Assembly (NCBI GenBank): GCA_006538405.1
Contig: BJKQ01000007.1
Location: forward strand, 992,001-1,056,000
Length of the DNA stretch: 64,000 bases
Origin: Hansfordia pulvinata
Lineage: Eukaryota > Ascomycota > Sordariomycetes > Xylariales
Reading direction: 5' to 3'
Below the pieces are notes generated by a model. It had not been told where the DNA came from and searched no databases. It saw only the letters and a list, made by a program, of their open reading frames with translations. Shown one piece after another: positions 12,301 through 23,466 of this stretch (position 1 is its first letter; every line of letters starts with the position of its first letter). A program made the position numbers and the translations under genes.

Positions 12301-13218
12301 CGCGGGCCCATGGTGGAAGCCGCCCGCTAGAGGTGTGCTGATGAGAAGCTGGAAGCATCCATGTGGTACATACAGTACAGTACTTTTACCGGCCTTGCGT
12401 TGCCGCTCACGGTAATGGACATGAGCGGCGTGTTGCCGGTTGGAAGCGAACCCGTCGTTGTTGCTAGGTCAGTCACTGCCACACGAACCCAGTTGAGATA
12501 TCTGACGGTGGTACTCCATGGGTGTACTTTGGCAGTTGGCTCGGCCACAATAGACGGCGAAATGCTTGCTGGTAACATAGGGGTCGTGCTGCTTGTTGTC
12601 CTAATTGTCTTGGTTCTGCTGACAACTACGTGCCTGTATGTAAGGTAGGTAACGTATCTGTATCACTTCATGAGCAACGGAATGTTGTGTTGGGCCTGCT
12701 GTCATCTGCTTCTTGTAATTCGCAAGGCTTGCAGTACAGCCCCGATCTGGAAAACGTGACTTGAGTCGCGTCCGTTCAGCCGGCGACGTGTTTCGGTAAC
12801 AGGCGGCGCCGTGTTACGGTTACAGGCAGCGCCGTATACCGTCCCGAGGTGCGGTGCGTGAGTACTCGTAGGTGCGGGACTGAAGTGAGCCTAAGGTTGC
12901 CACAAGGCCTACGAGTACTCGTACGGCCGTTGAGAGCAGGCGCCAGCAGGTTACGTCAGCCGATTGATTACGGGCGAGGGTAGGCACGAGTAGGCCGTCG
13001 CGACCGGCGACAGGGCAGGCACGCAGGGTCGAGAAGGCCGAGGCGGCGATGGCGAGAGGAAAGAGGCGCAGCCCCCGCATTTCCTCGACCACCAACCTGA
13101 CTCGAATCGGGCCATATCCTACCTCTTTTTTTTTTTTACTTCTCTCGCGCCTCTCTCCCTCCCACACCCGAATTCCTCGGTTCTGTCTGCGCCCCAACCG
13201 CTCGCCACCATTGGCGAC
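12301..13218. other. Intergenic, RPC53 / formamidase
   Basis: About 0.9 kb. It contains a near-direct repeat at roughly 12795-12840 (CGGTAACAGGCGGCGCCG, then CGGTTACAGGCAGCGCCG), a perfect 14 bp palindrome at 12910-12923, and a poly-T tract at 13129-13138 just upstream of the formamidase start. Small opposing frames near 12330-12650 have no recognisable homology. Confidence 0.45.
12910..12923. repeat. Palindrome TACGAGTACTCGTA
   Basis: Perfect 14 bp inverted repeat seen directly. It is one member of a dispersed family sharing the ACTCGTACGAGT / GAGTACTC core, with a related half-site copy at 12861-12870. Confidence 0.7.
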
Positions 13219-14429
13219 ATGGCCGAGTCGCTCCGGTACAGCGTCCACGCCTACGGGGAGGAGCACGAGCTCCAGCGCCTCGGCATATGGGAGGTGGACC
13301 TGGCCGACAAGTCCAAGCCGTGGGTGATGTGAGTTGCGACACCAGGTTTGCCCGACTGCCTTTGCCCCCCTTTCTTTCCCAGCGGCAGAAAGCTCTCCTC
13401 CTACCTTTGGAGAAAAAGAACAAGAGGGAAAAAAGATTTTCAAACTGACATGCCGCCGTCTCGTCCCCCCTCAGTTACATCCACGGCGGCGCGTGGCGCG
13501 ACCCGCGCATCGACCACACGACCTTTGCGCCTGCCATATTCCGCATCCTCTCTTCGTTTCCGTCTCCGTCTCCGTCGGCGTCAGTGTCGGCTTCGTCGTC
13601 GACCACGCCCCCGCGGGGTGTGGCAGCCTTCGCCTCGCTCGACTACCGCCTGAGCCCGCACCCCGACTTCCCGCAGCAGTCGCCGCCGCCGCCGCCACCG
13701 TCCGAGGAGAGGAAGGGAGAGGACGACGGGGGGAGCCCGAGGGGGAAGCGGAGGAGCCGTCGCCGCGACGCCCGGCACCCGGACCACCTGCGCGACGCGC
13801 GCTCGGCCCTGCGCTGGCTGCAGCGGCGCCACGGCTTCGGGTCGCGGTACGTCCTAGCGGGCCACTCGGCAGGCGCGTGCATGGCGATGCAGATGCTGAT
13901 GGGGGTGGACGACGACGAGAGGGAAGCGGGAGAGGCGGAACAATCGGAAGAATATGATGACGATGATGACGATCGGGAGAGACAGGCCGGCAGGAGGACG
14001 CCGGCGCCGCCTCTGCGACTCCCCCGCGCCATCGTCGGGCTCGAGGGCATCTACGACTTTGCCGGGCTGGATGCGCGCATGGGCGGTGCGTACGCGGGGT
14101 TTCTGAGCAGCGCGTTCGGGCCGCGCGCGGGGTGGGACGCGATTGCGCCCATGACGTGCGCTTATCGAGGCGGTGGTGGTGGTGGTGGTGCCGGTGGTGA
14201 AGATCAAGGGGCAGCGGCGGAGACGGAGACGGTCCTTCTAGGCTGGTCGCGCGACGACGCGCTGCTCGACGAGCCTGAGATCGACGGCATGGCGGCGCGT
14301 CTGCGCGGCGGCGACGGTGGCGTGCGCGCCGTCGCGGCTTGGAAGGACCTGCGCGGCGACCACGACGACATCTGGAAGGACGGCGGGGAGCTGGCTCGCG
14401 CGATACTGCACGCCCTCGGCAACATGTGA
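13219..14429 (+). CDS. BNA7: Kynurenine formamidase (arylformamidase)
   Basis: Alpha/beta hydrolase that converts N-formyl-kynurenine to kynurenine plus formate in tryptophan degradation and de novo NAD synthesis. Two exons, 13219-13328 and 13475-14429, encode 354 residues; the donor is GTGAGT and the acceptor CCCCCCTCAG. The oxyanion motif HGGAW (residues 40-44) is assembled just after the splice join (KPWVIYIHGGAW). The nucleophile elbow GHSAG has Ser about residue 168, a candidate acid is in GWSRDDALLDE, and a candidate catalytic His is in LRGDHDDIW near the C-terminus. Two low-complexity insertions stand out: a Ser/Pro tract after the HGGAW region and an acidic DDDD/ERE tract after the nucleophile elbow, both from trinucleotide runs. 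They make the protein longer than a compact formamidase. It converges on the adjacent permease gene. Confidence 0.88.
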
Positions 14430-14770
14430 TGAGGAAGAAAAAGGGGGCACTCGGGCCAGCAGTCGGCAAGTTCCGTCCCGCCCGCTTTTCCACACCACAG
14501 CGACGGGAGAGAGGCGGGGAGGGACATGCGGCTCTGCCTGCGCCGCCGGGGACTTGGGTTCAATTGGTTGGTTGTGCTCTCTCCGGTGGGGGAGTACCTG
14601 TCAAGGTATATGTAAAGTGTTCGTGTTGGATGTAAGAATACATGGTCAAGAACAAGACATCAGACACGCCCATCTTGTGCGGCGTCAACATCATCATCAC
14701 CACCACCATCGCCATCATCGTCACCCACCAAGACCAGTCCCTACTTTCGCTCGGTCCCCCCCCCCCATTT

Positions 14771-14824
14771 TCACGTCACGTCACGTCACGTCACGTCTCG
14801 TCACGTCACGTCACTTCACGTCAT
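14771..14824. repeat. TCACG pentanucleotide tandem array
   Basis: About ten imperfect copies of TCACG (variants TCTCG and TCACT) seen directly. The array runs into the 3' end of the permease gene, so the stop codon at 14816-14818 (minus strand TGA) lies inside it. Read on the minus strand the unit is CGTGA, producing repeated TGACGTGA strings. Confidence 0.85.
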
Positions 14825-15209
14825 ATACCGAAAGTCCGGGTGCCGGTACCCGAGCTCGGCGGCCTCGTGGGCGGTCCTGATCCCCTCGAGGCGGCCCGCC
14901 CTGGCCCCCCTCCGCCTCAGCCGGTTCTCGCGGGCGCAGTACGCGATGCCGCCCAGGGACAGGGCCAGGACGACGCACTGGGCGGCCAGGTTGATGGAGT
15001 GGCCGACGGGGAAGTCCGGGCCGTCGCGGGGCAGGTAGGCCCAGACGGCGAGGATGCCGCCGGCGGTGCCGACGGAGACGATCCAGCCGCCCGAGACGGC
15101 GCGGACCTCGGCCGGGGCGGCGGCGTTGTTCAGGCCCCAGGACAGGAAGCCGGGCCCGCCGGGGAAGGCGCCCAGGGCGCAGAGGTAGACGGCGGCGTAC
15201 CGGAGGGAT

Positions 15210-15248
<39 letters not shown>

Positions 15249-16647
15249 GTTGACGATGGCGGGGCCCAGCGCAGAATGGCAAACCCGGCGATGCCCAGCA
15301 GGGAGAAGAGGGCCAGCCAGGCGCCGCGCTGGCGGGTGCGGTCGCTGGCCCAGCTGACGAGGATGGCGACCAGCGACGCGCTGACGTAGACGGGCACCGT
15401 GTGGTACTGCGCCTCGAGGGCGACCCAGCCCATCTGCTGCAGCAGCGTCGGCATGAAGACGGACAGGCCCTGCACCGTGATGTTGACAAAGAAGAAGCCC
15501 CCCGCCGCCACGCAGTTGTTCAGGTTGAGCACCGCCCGCCGCACGTGCCGCATCTTGACCTGCCCGTCACCTTTGTCCCCCTCCTCCTCCTCCTCCTCTT
15601 CCCCCCTTCTTCTCTTCGACCCTGTTCTGTCGTCATCGTCACTGTCGCCGTCGTCGTCGTCGTCGTCGTCACCTCCGCGTCCCGCCGCCCCCGCAGCCGC
15701 TCCACCGCAATCCACCTCTCGCGCTCCGTCAGCCGCCGCGACGACCCGGGGCTCTGCGGCAGCACCAGCGGCGCCAGCGCCCCCGCGACGACGGTGATGA
15801 CGCCCTCGAAGAAGAAGATGTTGCGCCAGGTGTGCATCACCAGCAAGCCCCCGCCACCACCACCACCACCACCACCCCAAGGCGGGATCTGCGTGAGGCC
15901 CGCGGCCAGCAAGCCCCCAAAGGCCCCGGCCATCGAGGCCGCGGACACGTACACGCCGACGCGCAGGTATAGCTCCTCGCGGCGGTAGAAGGAGGACAGG
16001 TAGAAGGCGATGCCCGGCATGGCGCCGCCCTCGAAGGCGCCCAGGAGCGCCCGCAGCGCGCACAGCTGCGCGTAGGTGGCCGCGAAGGCCGTGCACAGCG
16101 ACACGAGCCCGAAGCCGCAGACGAGCGAGGGGATGTAGAACCGGGGGCCCCAGCGCCTCAGCAGCGCCTGCGAGGGGACCTCGACGAAGATGTACGCGAT
16201 GTAGAAGACGCTCGTCGCCACGTTGAACCGGTAGCCCTCGAGGCCCAGGTCCTCCTGCATCCCCTGGATGCGCGCGTTGCCGATGTTGATCCTGCGTGGT
16301 GAGGTGTTGGGTGGTTAGATCTCTGATCAGAGGGTGCAACCCTGGGAGTGGGAAGCAGGAGAGAAACAAGGACACCGGGGCATATATTCAACGCACCGAT
16401 CCAAGAAACACAGCAGATACAGGATCGTCACGGTCGGCACGAGCTGCCAGTCCAGCTTCCTGCGCACAGCTGTCCCCTCCGCCTCAGTCCACGGCAGATT
16501 CTGCTGCTGCTGCTGCTGCTCCGCCTCCGTAGCGACGTCAGCATTGGTGGGAGAGGTGCCGGCGCCGCCCTCGCTCTTGGCCGACGGCGTCGCGGCCTCC
16601 CTGAGCTCCGCCTCGGGCGGCTGCTTGTCGTCTTCGGTCGCGTTCAT
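14816..16647 (-). CDS. MFS permease, Dal5/Tna1 (ACS) family, frame break in loop
   Basis: Twelve-helix plasma-membrane transporter of the anion:cation symporter family, whose fungal members carry nicotinate, allantoate, pantothenate, biotin or small peptides. Substrate is not determinable here. Exons: 16647-16397 and 16291 down to about 15673, then a shifted frame to 14816. Exon 1 is a polar N-terminus with a Gln run and the first helix (WQLVPTVTILYLLCFLDR); the join gives LDRINIGNARIQGM, a family signature. Next come GYRFNVATSVFYIAYI, VEVPSQALLRRWGPRFYIPS and RALLGAFEGGAMPGIAFYLS. A poly-Gly tract follows TQIPPW. The central cytoplasmic loop is acidic (D/E runs). Between RLRGRRDAE and the acidic tract the frame changes by one base at about 15672. 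Either a base is missing, or a 59 bp intron (15614-15672, weak GTGACG donor) is removed. The C-terminal half is intact; the spliced model is 555 residues. Confidence 0.82.
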
Positions 16648-19157
16648 CGTCGGGCGCTGTTCTGGTCCGCGGTCCGCGTGGTGTTGTTTCCCCCACCCCC
16701 TTTTTCCTTTCTCTCTTCTGGTCCTGGGCTCGAGGCTTCGTGGGGGCGAGGCTCGCTTTCTGTTTACACGGTATGGTTGTTTTCCCGCGCGAGGCCCGTC
16801 TGGTCTTGTAGCTACCTACTCAGCGAAAAAAACCCAGTTGGGTCATGGCTCGCTGGCTCCGTGAGTGTGAGTCTGTGGAATCTTTCCGGGGAGCACGCGC
16901 CCACCGAGATATCTTTCACTCTCCCATAAGGGATGGGGCACGAAGGAGTGGTCTGCTGGGTTCAAGGCGAGCTCCCCTCCCCGTCATCCAGGGGCCGACG
17001 GGCTAACCTCCGCATCGCCGGGTGCCCAGGCTCTGCGGAGAGAGAGAAGAGAGAGAGGGGGAGACGGGGTCCAAGCCCAGCTGCACCACCAAGTCCCGGC
17101 GTCCAAGAGTGCACCTCTGCCTCCCTGCCTCTGACACGCCGGGGAGAAGGGACCCTGACACAGACAAATGCCGTGGGAGCATGAGCACGAACGCCGGCTT
17201 GGCTTTGCGGGGTCCGGGCCTACTGGGGCAGCATATGGCCGAGGACCCTGGCTTCGGCCGCGCCCGCGAATGGAACATCGCGTTGGGGTCGTTCTGCCTC
17301 CTCCGACAGGAATAGGAGACGAGGTTGTGCCACGCTCGAGCCTCGGTGTGACGCGGATCCTGTCAGGTATGCCTGGACGTAGGGGGCAGTGGTGATCCGA
17401 GAGGCCACTTGGCTGAACAGCCCTGCTACTTTGCTGAGGACTGCCCCCGTTCCCAAGACATTCCTCACATGCGTTGCCGGGTGGTCACAGAATGAGTGCT
17501 TCGCCGCTTGTAATTTCCCAACGCTCGTCACCGCTGCTCAGTGACGGACAGACTCGAGCTATGAATAGAGAAAAAGGCAGAAGTAAGGGTTGAAGTCCTA
17601 TTTTATTGGGAAGTCCACGTGCGAGTGATTTCGACCCCTCTCCCTTGTGGTTGAGGTGACCTTCCCAACCCCCGATGCTTGATATTAGACTCGAAAATCC
17701 AGACCAGCAGACACGCAGCCTTCCACCTCACATGAAAAACGGCTGGACCATTTGCAGTGACACAAGTCGAACCGGAGAGTGGTCCCCAAAATTGAATCGC
17801 ACATGTCACGCTGGGATGCCTAGATAGATAGATGCTGCCGGTGAATGTGCAACCCTCCTCGTGACGATCCCCGCCGCTCCTACACCTGCTAATATGCCTC
17901 ACTCACTCACTCACCAACCAGACCTTCTTCCGACCTCGACCATTGCCAGAAGACGATGGACGAGCAGGCAAAAGTCTCGTCTGACGGTGCGCTGCCGGTA
18001 CCTGACGTTGTGTTGCAGCGACTCAGACACCGAATGCGAATTCGCGTTCCACCGCCCTTGATATCATCATCGACACCACGTGGCTCGAGAGGAGGAACCC
18101 ACACGTGACTTTCCAAAAGCAAGATGGCAATACTTGCCCACAGGTATACGAGTACTATGTAGGTAGCCAGAGTGCTCTGCATCAGTACCTCAGGTGCTCG
18201 TGCGCGCACATCGCCGCGACCCTCGCGAGCATCAGGACGCAAAACAACGCCGATCGCCGTCGGATGTGCTCCGTTCCTCGGGTGCCTATCCATTCCCTCG
18301 ATGGTATCTCTTCACGTTCACTCACAAAGACCACGAGCTGTCTGCCTTGCCCGGAGAACCTGCGCGACGCAAGATGGATCGCAAAGGCAAGGGGGAGCAA
18401 GCAAGAAGCGCCGGGGAAAGTGACGGGCCCTCCTCCCTGGATGGATATGAGCTGTATGATGAGATAATTTACAGCCAGAGTACAACGAAACTCTGTGCTC
18501 ACTTCCATCCTACGGATAATAATCAGAAGCACCTACCACCTACCTACTCGTACCTCTTACATGACCTACCGCTGTGCCTTGCGAGTCTTTCCTCAGGTAT
18601 CCGTACCTCCCAGCTCCCGTACGTGTACCATACAATACAGTAATAATAATGATTGGGACGAACCTAGCGCGGACGGGGCGGGAGGGCGGCGCGCGCGAAC
18701 GTGCCCGCCTGCGAGATTGCCCAATGAGCGCCCAAGAGTACCTGGGACGTAGGTACGAGTATGAGAGAGCCAGGTACGAGTGATAGATACCCCTAACTCG
18801 TAGATACCCGGTCGTCATTGCGCGGGCGCATCCGACAGTCAGTTACGGAACGCATTGGGGCGACCGCAGGGCTCCTCCGTCTTTGGGCGATATGCCCGCA
18901 ATGGGCTCGCTGGCGACCTGTCGACTGCCCAGCATCGCAGGAAGCAGTTGCGGATAGGTACATGTAGGTGGTAGGTGGTAGTTGCGTAAGGTACAGACTC
19001 GGGATCCTCTCGCTGCCAGATGGATGACCCGCGGTGACGGGATTAGCCGTCAGTCTATATCGGCTCTAGATCCAGTGCTTCCAGACAGAAGGCGGTGAGC
19101 CAATCGCTCGGACGAGGCAGGGGGCTCCCCACACCCTGTCGCTCGATTGCTGGCTGT

Positions 19158-19169
19158 ACTCGTACGAGT
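19158..19169. repeat. Palindrome ACTCGTACGAGT
   Basis: Perfect 12 bp palindrome, followed after two bases by a second half-type copy (AGTACTCGT, 19171-19179). The identical 12-mer occurs at 20233-20244. Confidence 0.7.
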
Positions 19170-21517
19170 GAGTACTCGTCACTTTTCAAGCGAGCCTTAT
19201 TACCTACAGGAATGTTGGTTGCTGAGCATCGGATGTGCTTGTCTGTCAGTATCGGTCAGGCACGTATCGATTGGCAGACTGGAACCCGCGCAGGCAGCAT
19301 CAGCGGCCGACATGAAGCGGCCAGATGAGCCTAAAGCAGGCAGGTGGCCTGCAAGGTACGAGTACGTGGACACGGACGGCACTACGTGTTCCTGGCCGAG
19401 AGGTCGGCGGGAGTCGAGTCCTCCCCCTTGAACTTGAACGCCCTGATGCGCGAAATCGCGGGCATCCAATGGGACACATTAGGCACAGGAACGTCGATGC
19501 TGGCGAACGCACACGAGGCGCAAGCCGGGCCTAGGTACTCGTTACCAACTACCACGTAATGTACCTAATAAACAGAGGCGGAAGGCACTCGTAAACGTGC
19601 TGGCACCGGATAGGTGCTCACAGTGATGGGCGCCCCGGCCCGCTGTTTCCTCTGCCGACGCTTCGAGACGAGACCCGCACCAGCCTCACGCAGGCGCAAC
19701 AAAGCCGGTCTAGCCCTCTAATGGAAGGTGGGGGAGCGAATCACGATCCATTGACACCATTGGAAGGGCCTGCGTGCTTGCCGTACGCGTACGATAGGTA
19801 GATCCAATGGATGGACCCTCCCCATCTCGGTACTTGGATACCTGCGCATCTGCCAGCGCATTGCCCATTTGGCCCCCGTCGCATTGCAGTACAGTACAGT
19901 GCTTTTACCTTACCTTAGGTACCAATGTATGTAAAGTACATGTAGGTCCCCAGCGACAAGGAGCAGCCCAACATCTGAATGGCGACTTGGAATTCTGGGC
20001 TGCTCGATGAGATACTCGCAATAAGGGAGAGACGCCGCCCAGCGCTGGCGCGCGCATGTATGCACCGGAAGGCGAGAAAGGGGGCAGAAAGGGGGGGAGG
20101 GATGATAAGGGGTGCCGGAGAAGGCGAAGGAAAAGGCCGCTCTTCAGGCTCGCGCGCGCGCACGCCAGTCGCATTCCTCTGAAAACCCCCGACCGAACCG
20201 GATGAGTGAAAGGTGATAATTACCAGGCGCCTACTCGTACGAGTGCAGGATACTCGAGAGCGAAAACGCACAAGCCCCCGCCCCCGAAGAAACCCCCAAC
20301 CTCATTCGAGGGCTTCTCGGCCCTGTTCAATTCAAACGGTTCGTTCTGCGCTGGGGCGATTCGATTCGATTCGTCCTGGGGAAACCTCTACGAGTGCGCC
20401 AGACCGGACTCGCGCGCGCCAGCGCCCCGCGGTGCCTCTCTGCCCCCATCGCCCCAACGATCGCAACCGCACGTCGTCGCGCATTTGCGCCGCGCCGGGC
20501 CTCGCAGTGCGCGAGCGCATGCGCCCAAGGGTTTTCGAAAGAAAGGTTTGAGCACGAGAAGAAGGGCGGCCAAGGCCTCTATCCGTACCGCTCTTGCGAG
20601 CCTCTACCTTATGCGCCGTCCGTCTTTTACCCTGGTCCCGGCCGAAGAATCTGCTGCTGCTGCTGCTGCTGCTGCGCGCGCGCATGCTCGCGTCTGCGTC
20701 TCAAGACGAATTGGGGAACATGCCGGCGGAATTCCTTGCTCACTTCCCTCTCTCTCGCCACGCAGCGGTGGCCCAGTGGGCTTTCTCGTGGTAGGGAGAC
20801 GCCGCCGCCCCGGTCGAGAGCAAGCCAATCCGCGCCCAAGCGCAACATGCGCGCGCACCGCGCGGCGTGCGTGCGTGTGTGTGTGTGTGCAGTCCCGTAT
20901 TTGATACATGGTGCAGATACGCGTACTATACTCGTTGCGCCGCATTTTCGAACGGTGGCGCACGAGAAGAAGAAAGGAGACAAGCGACGACGAGCGCGAA
21001 GAGAGCTCGCTTCATTTTCCCGATGCGCCCCGCCCCGGCATCGACGACAATGCCTGCCCTCCCTGCCTCTCTCTCTCTCTCCCTCTCTCTTCCGTCCAGA
21101 GTCGCCGCGTGCGGCTGTGCGACAGCGACAACGCGACACGGCGGGTTTTTGCGACGAGGACCTGGCCAGCGACAAACAAATCGCGCGAGCGCGCGCGCGA
21201 AAAACGAGAGGACCGGCCGCCGTATGGCGAGTACCGTGGCGAATGCCCAACGAGCCAAATGCCTAGCCGCCAGGAGAGGCGCGAGGGTCAAGACTTCATA
21301 TAAACACCCCTAATAAGGACCCGAACCCGGCCTTGCAGTGATGCGATACGATGCGCTTGCGATTTGCGATTTGCGACTTGCGACTTGCGATCCCCGGCCG
21401 GCGCGCGCGACAGAGACAACGCAATCCCGCCCGACCGAATCAAGCACTAGCCGCTCCGGAAGGGGGGGCGAGGGCCACATCTCGGCAGTCATTGGCGGGC
21501 GCATAAAGATATGGTGT

Positions 21518-21538
21518 GGGGGGGGGGGGGGGGGGGGG
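21518..21538. repeat. Poly-G tract
   Basis: Run of 21 consecutive G. Other long homopolymer tracts in the window include C17 at 27648-27664 and shorter C runs near 22225 and 29212. Their lengths are likely unreliable in an assembly. Confidence 0.85.
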
Positions 21539-23466
21539 AGGGAGATGGTCTCCGCGCCTTGGCGGACGGCGAATCTGGACACCGCCTACGCCTTCGCTCT
21601 CTTCACCCGGGCGCTTCTATCGCTCATCGGTCTTCGAGGGGAGCAGTCTTCATCGTTCGTCGAATCATCGAACTTCCTCTGAAGAGACACAGAGCACTGC
21701 TACGAGCAAAGGATGTTAAACCTCAACCCGCGAGCACCCCGTTACGGGTCGAGCGGGGACGTCCCCCGATCGCGGGCGGCGGACACCAGTCACCCAATAT
21801 GAGTACCTACTCGTACCTACCACGGACACGAATCTGGACCAAAGGACGAGAACAACTCAAAACCCCGGCGCATAGCAGCACGGCGCAGGGCGCGAGTGGC
21901 CCCGCTAGCCCCCCGGAGAGGACTAGCCTCGCCACTCTGGTCGATATAATTGGAATAGGACAACTCGTGCCTCCCAGTAGCGGCAAGCGATTTCTAACTT
22001 ACTGTTTCCCTGCGCGGCGCGCTTGTTTGGATCTAGCCTGTCCGGGGCCCCCAGACGAAGCACAGGCAGATCCAATACGAGGAAAGTAGGAAAGTACGAG
22101 CAATTCCACTCCCCAGTCCGCCCCCCCAATGTAGCCCGGCTGCGCGAAACAGGCGGGAGTATACATGATACTCTTTTACCCGCACTCGTACCAGAGTCCA
22201 GTGCGTGCTTTGAATGGAGGGGCGGGGCCAAACCCCCCCCCCCCCCAATGACGTCGTTTTCCCTTCTTTCAAGGCTGCACTTCTTGCGCTCGACATGTTC
22301 ATCCGGCGCGGCACCACCGCAAAACGAAAGGCTCGCGCGCGCGCGCGCGCGCGCACGAGCGCGAATTGCCGCGTCGTATGCGCCGCCCCGAAACAATGCG
22401 TGCCGTGTAGGATTTCGAGTCCGGGGCGCGGTCGCGCGAATGCGCTCGAGTCAATCGCGGGATCGCGGGGCCTGAAACCAGGCCAGGATCCGACGATCGC
22501 TGGCACAAAGCCCTGCGTTTTTTCCGCCGCTAGCCCGCCAGCAACAACCTGCCTGAGCACCTGGCTGCGGGCGCAACGCGCAGCGCCCGCCGCCGCCGCC
22601 GCCGCCGCCGCCGACATCCATGCAAGTCAATCCGAACGAAAGACACACGGGCCGTTCAGTGATAAAGTGTTGAATTGGCATATAGAAACGCAGGCATAGC
22701 AGAATTATCAACAGTCCGTCCAAGCCGGCCTCGGCCGCACCACCTCTCCGAGTCGCGAGGGCGCATGGCCACGTCCGCAGATCACGGTCGCCATTGATCA
22801 AACCCACAGCCCAGCCCATCTTTTTGCGCCTTCTTCACCCCCCTCCCCTCCACGTAAGATAACACTTAATGCGACGCCGGTGACGGCCAGCTCGGCCAAT
22901 CCAGCCCATGCTGGAGCTCTCCTGGGATCGCTTTCGCACAAGACACCGCCGTCGCCTACTGTCCAATAATCCGGCGGCATTCTATGCCGCCTGCCGCGCT
23001 GGCACGCAGCGCGGCTTCCGGGCACGGGCGCCCCGACCACAGACGAGCCGGCGCGCGATCCAACGCCGAATCCAGCAGACCGCCGCAAAAGAAATTCGTT
23101 CCAGGCTCGTCACTTTTTGACTTCATAAAGGAATGTGGTAGTTTCGCGCCAAATCCATAATGGCAAGACCCGGAGACAGGAGAGAAATAAAACAAATAAA
23201 GACCCAGCTCCGTGTGCGCCTCAACGTGTTAATCAGAAATTTGAAGCCAGCCACTGGCCCACTACCGCCTTCGCGACTGATGCTGAACGCGGCCTTGTGC
23301 AAGGTTGCGCCCCCTGCGGGAGGCCGCCGCGTAGCCAGAACATGCGCTGCAGGTTCCGAGACCTATTGAGCCATGGGCGGCGCCATTGCGAGTTGGAGCT
23401 GCCTCACAATCATGATGATGATGATGATCGAGTCGAGGGTCACCAAAAGCGCAAGCCTTGTAGGCC

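Larger units (their letters stand above)
16648..23466. other. Gene-poor region, 6.8 kb
   Basis: No frame here shows a recognisable domain, and open frames overlap on both strands, as expected from high GC. It holds GTAC/ACTCGTACGAGT palindromes (19158-19169, 20233-20244), a CTG run near 20647-20672, (CG)n at 22334-22354, a GCC run near 22589-22611, a TGCGATT/TTGCGA direct repeat near 21356-21392 and a 21-base G run at 21518-21538. It may contain UTRs or non-coding RNA, but nothing in the sequence proves either. Confidence 0.5.

Noticed and set aside
12327..12648. Small opposing frames after RPC53, one with a hydrophobic tail
   Set aside because: Short, overlapping on both strands, no recognisable domain; probably UTR and spacer.
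20394..21266. 290-codon plus-strand frame and several overlapping frames in the 20-22 kb region
   Set aside because: Composition is Arg/Ala/Ser/Cys noise from GC-rich repeats (CTG, CG, TC runs), with frames open on both strands at once.
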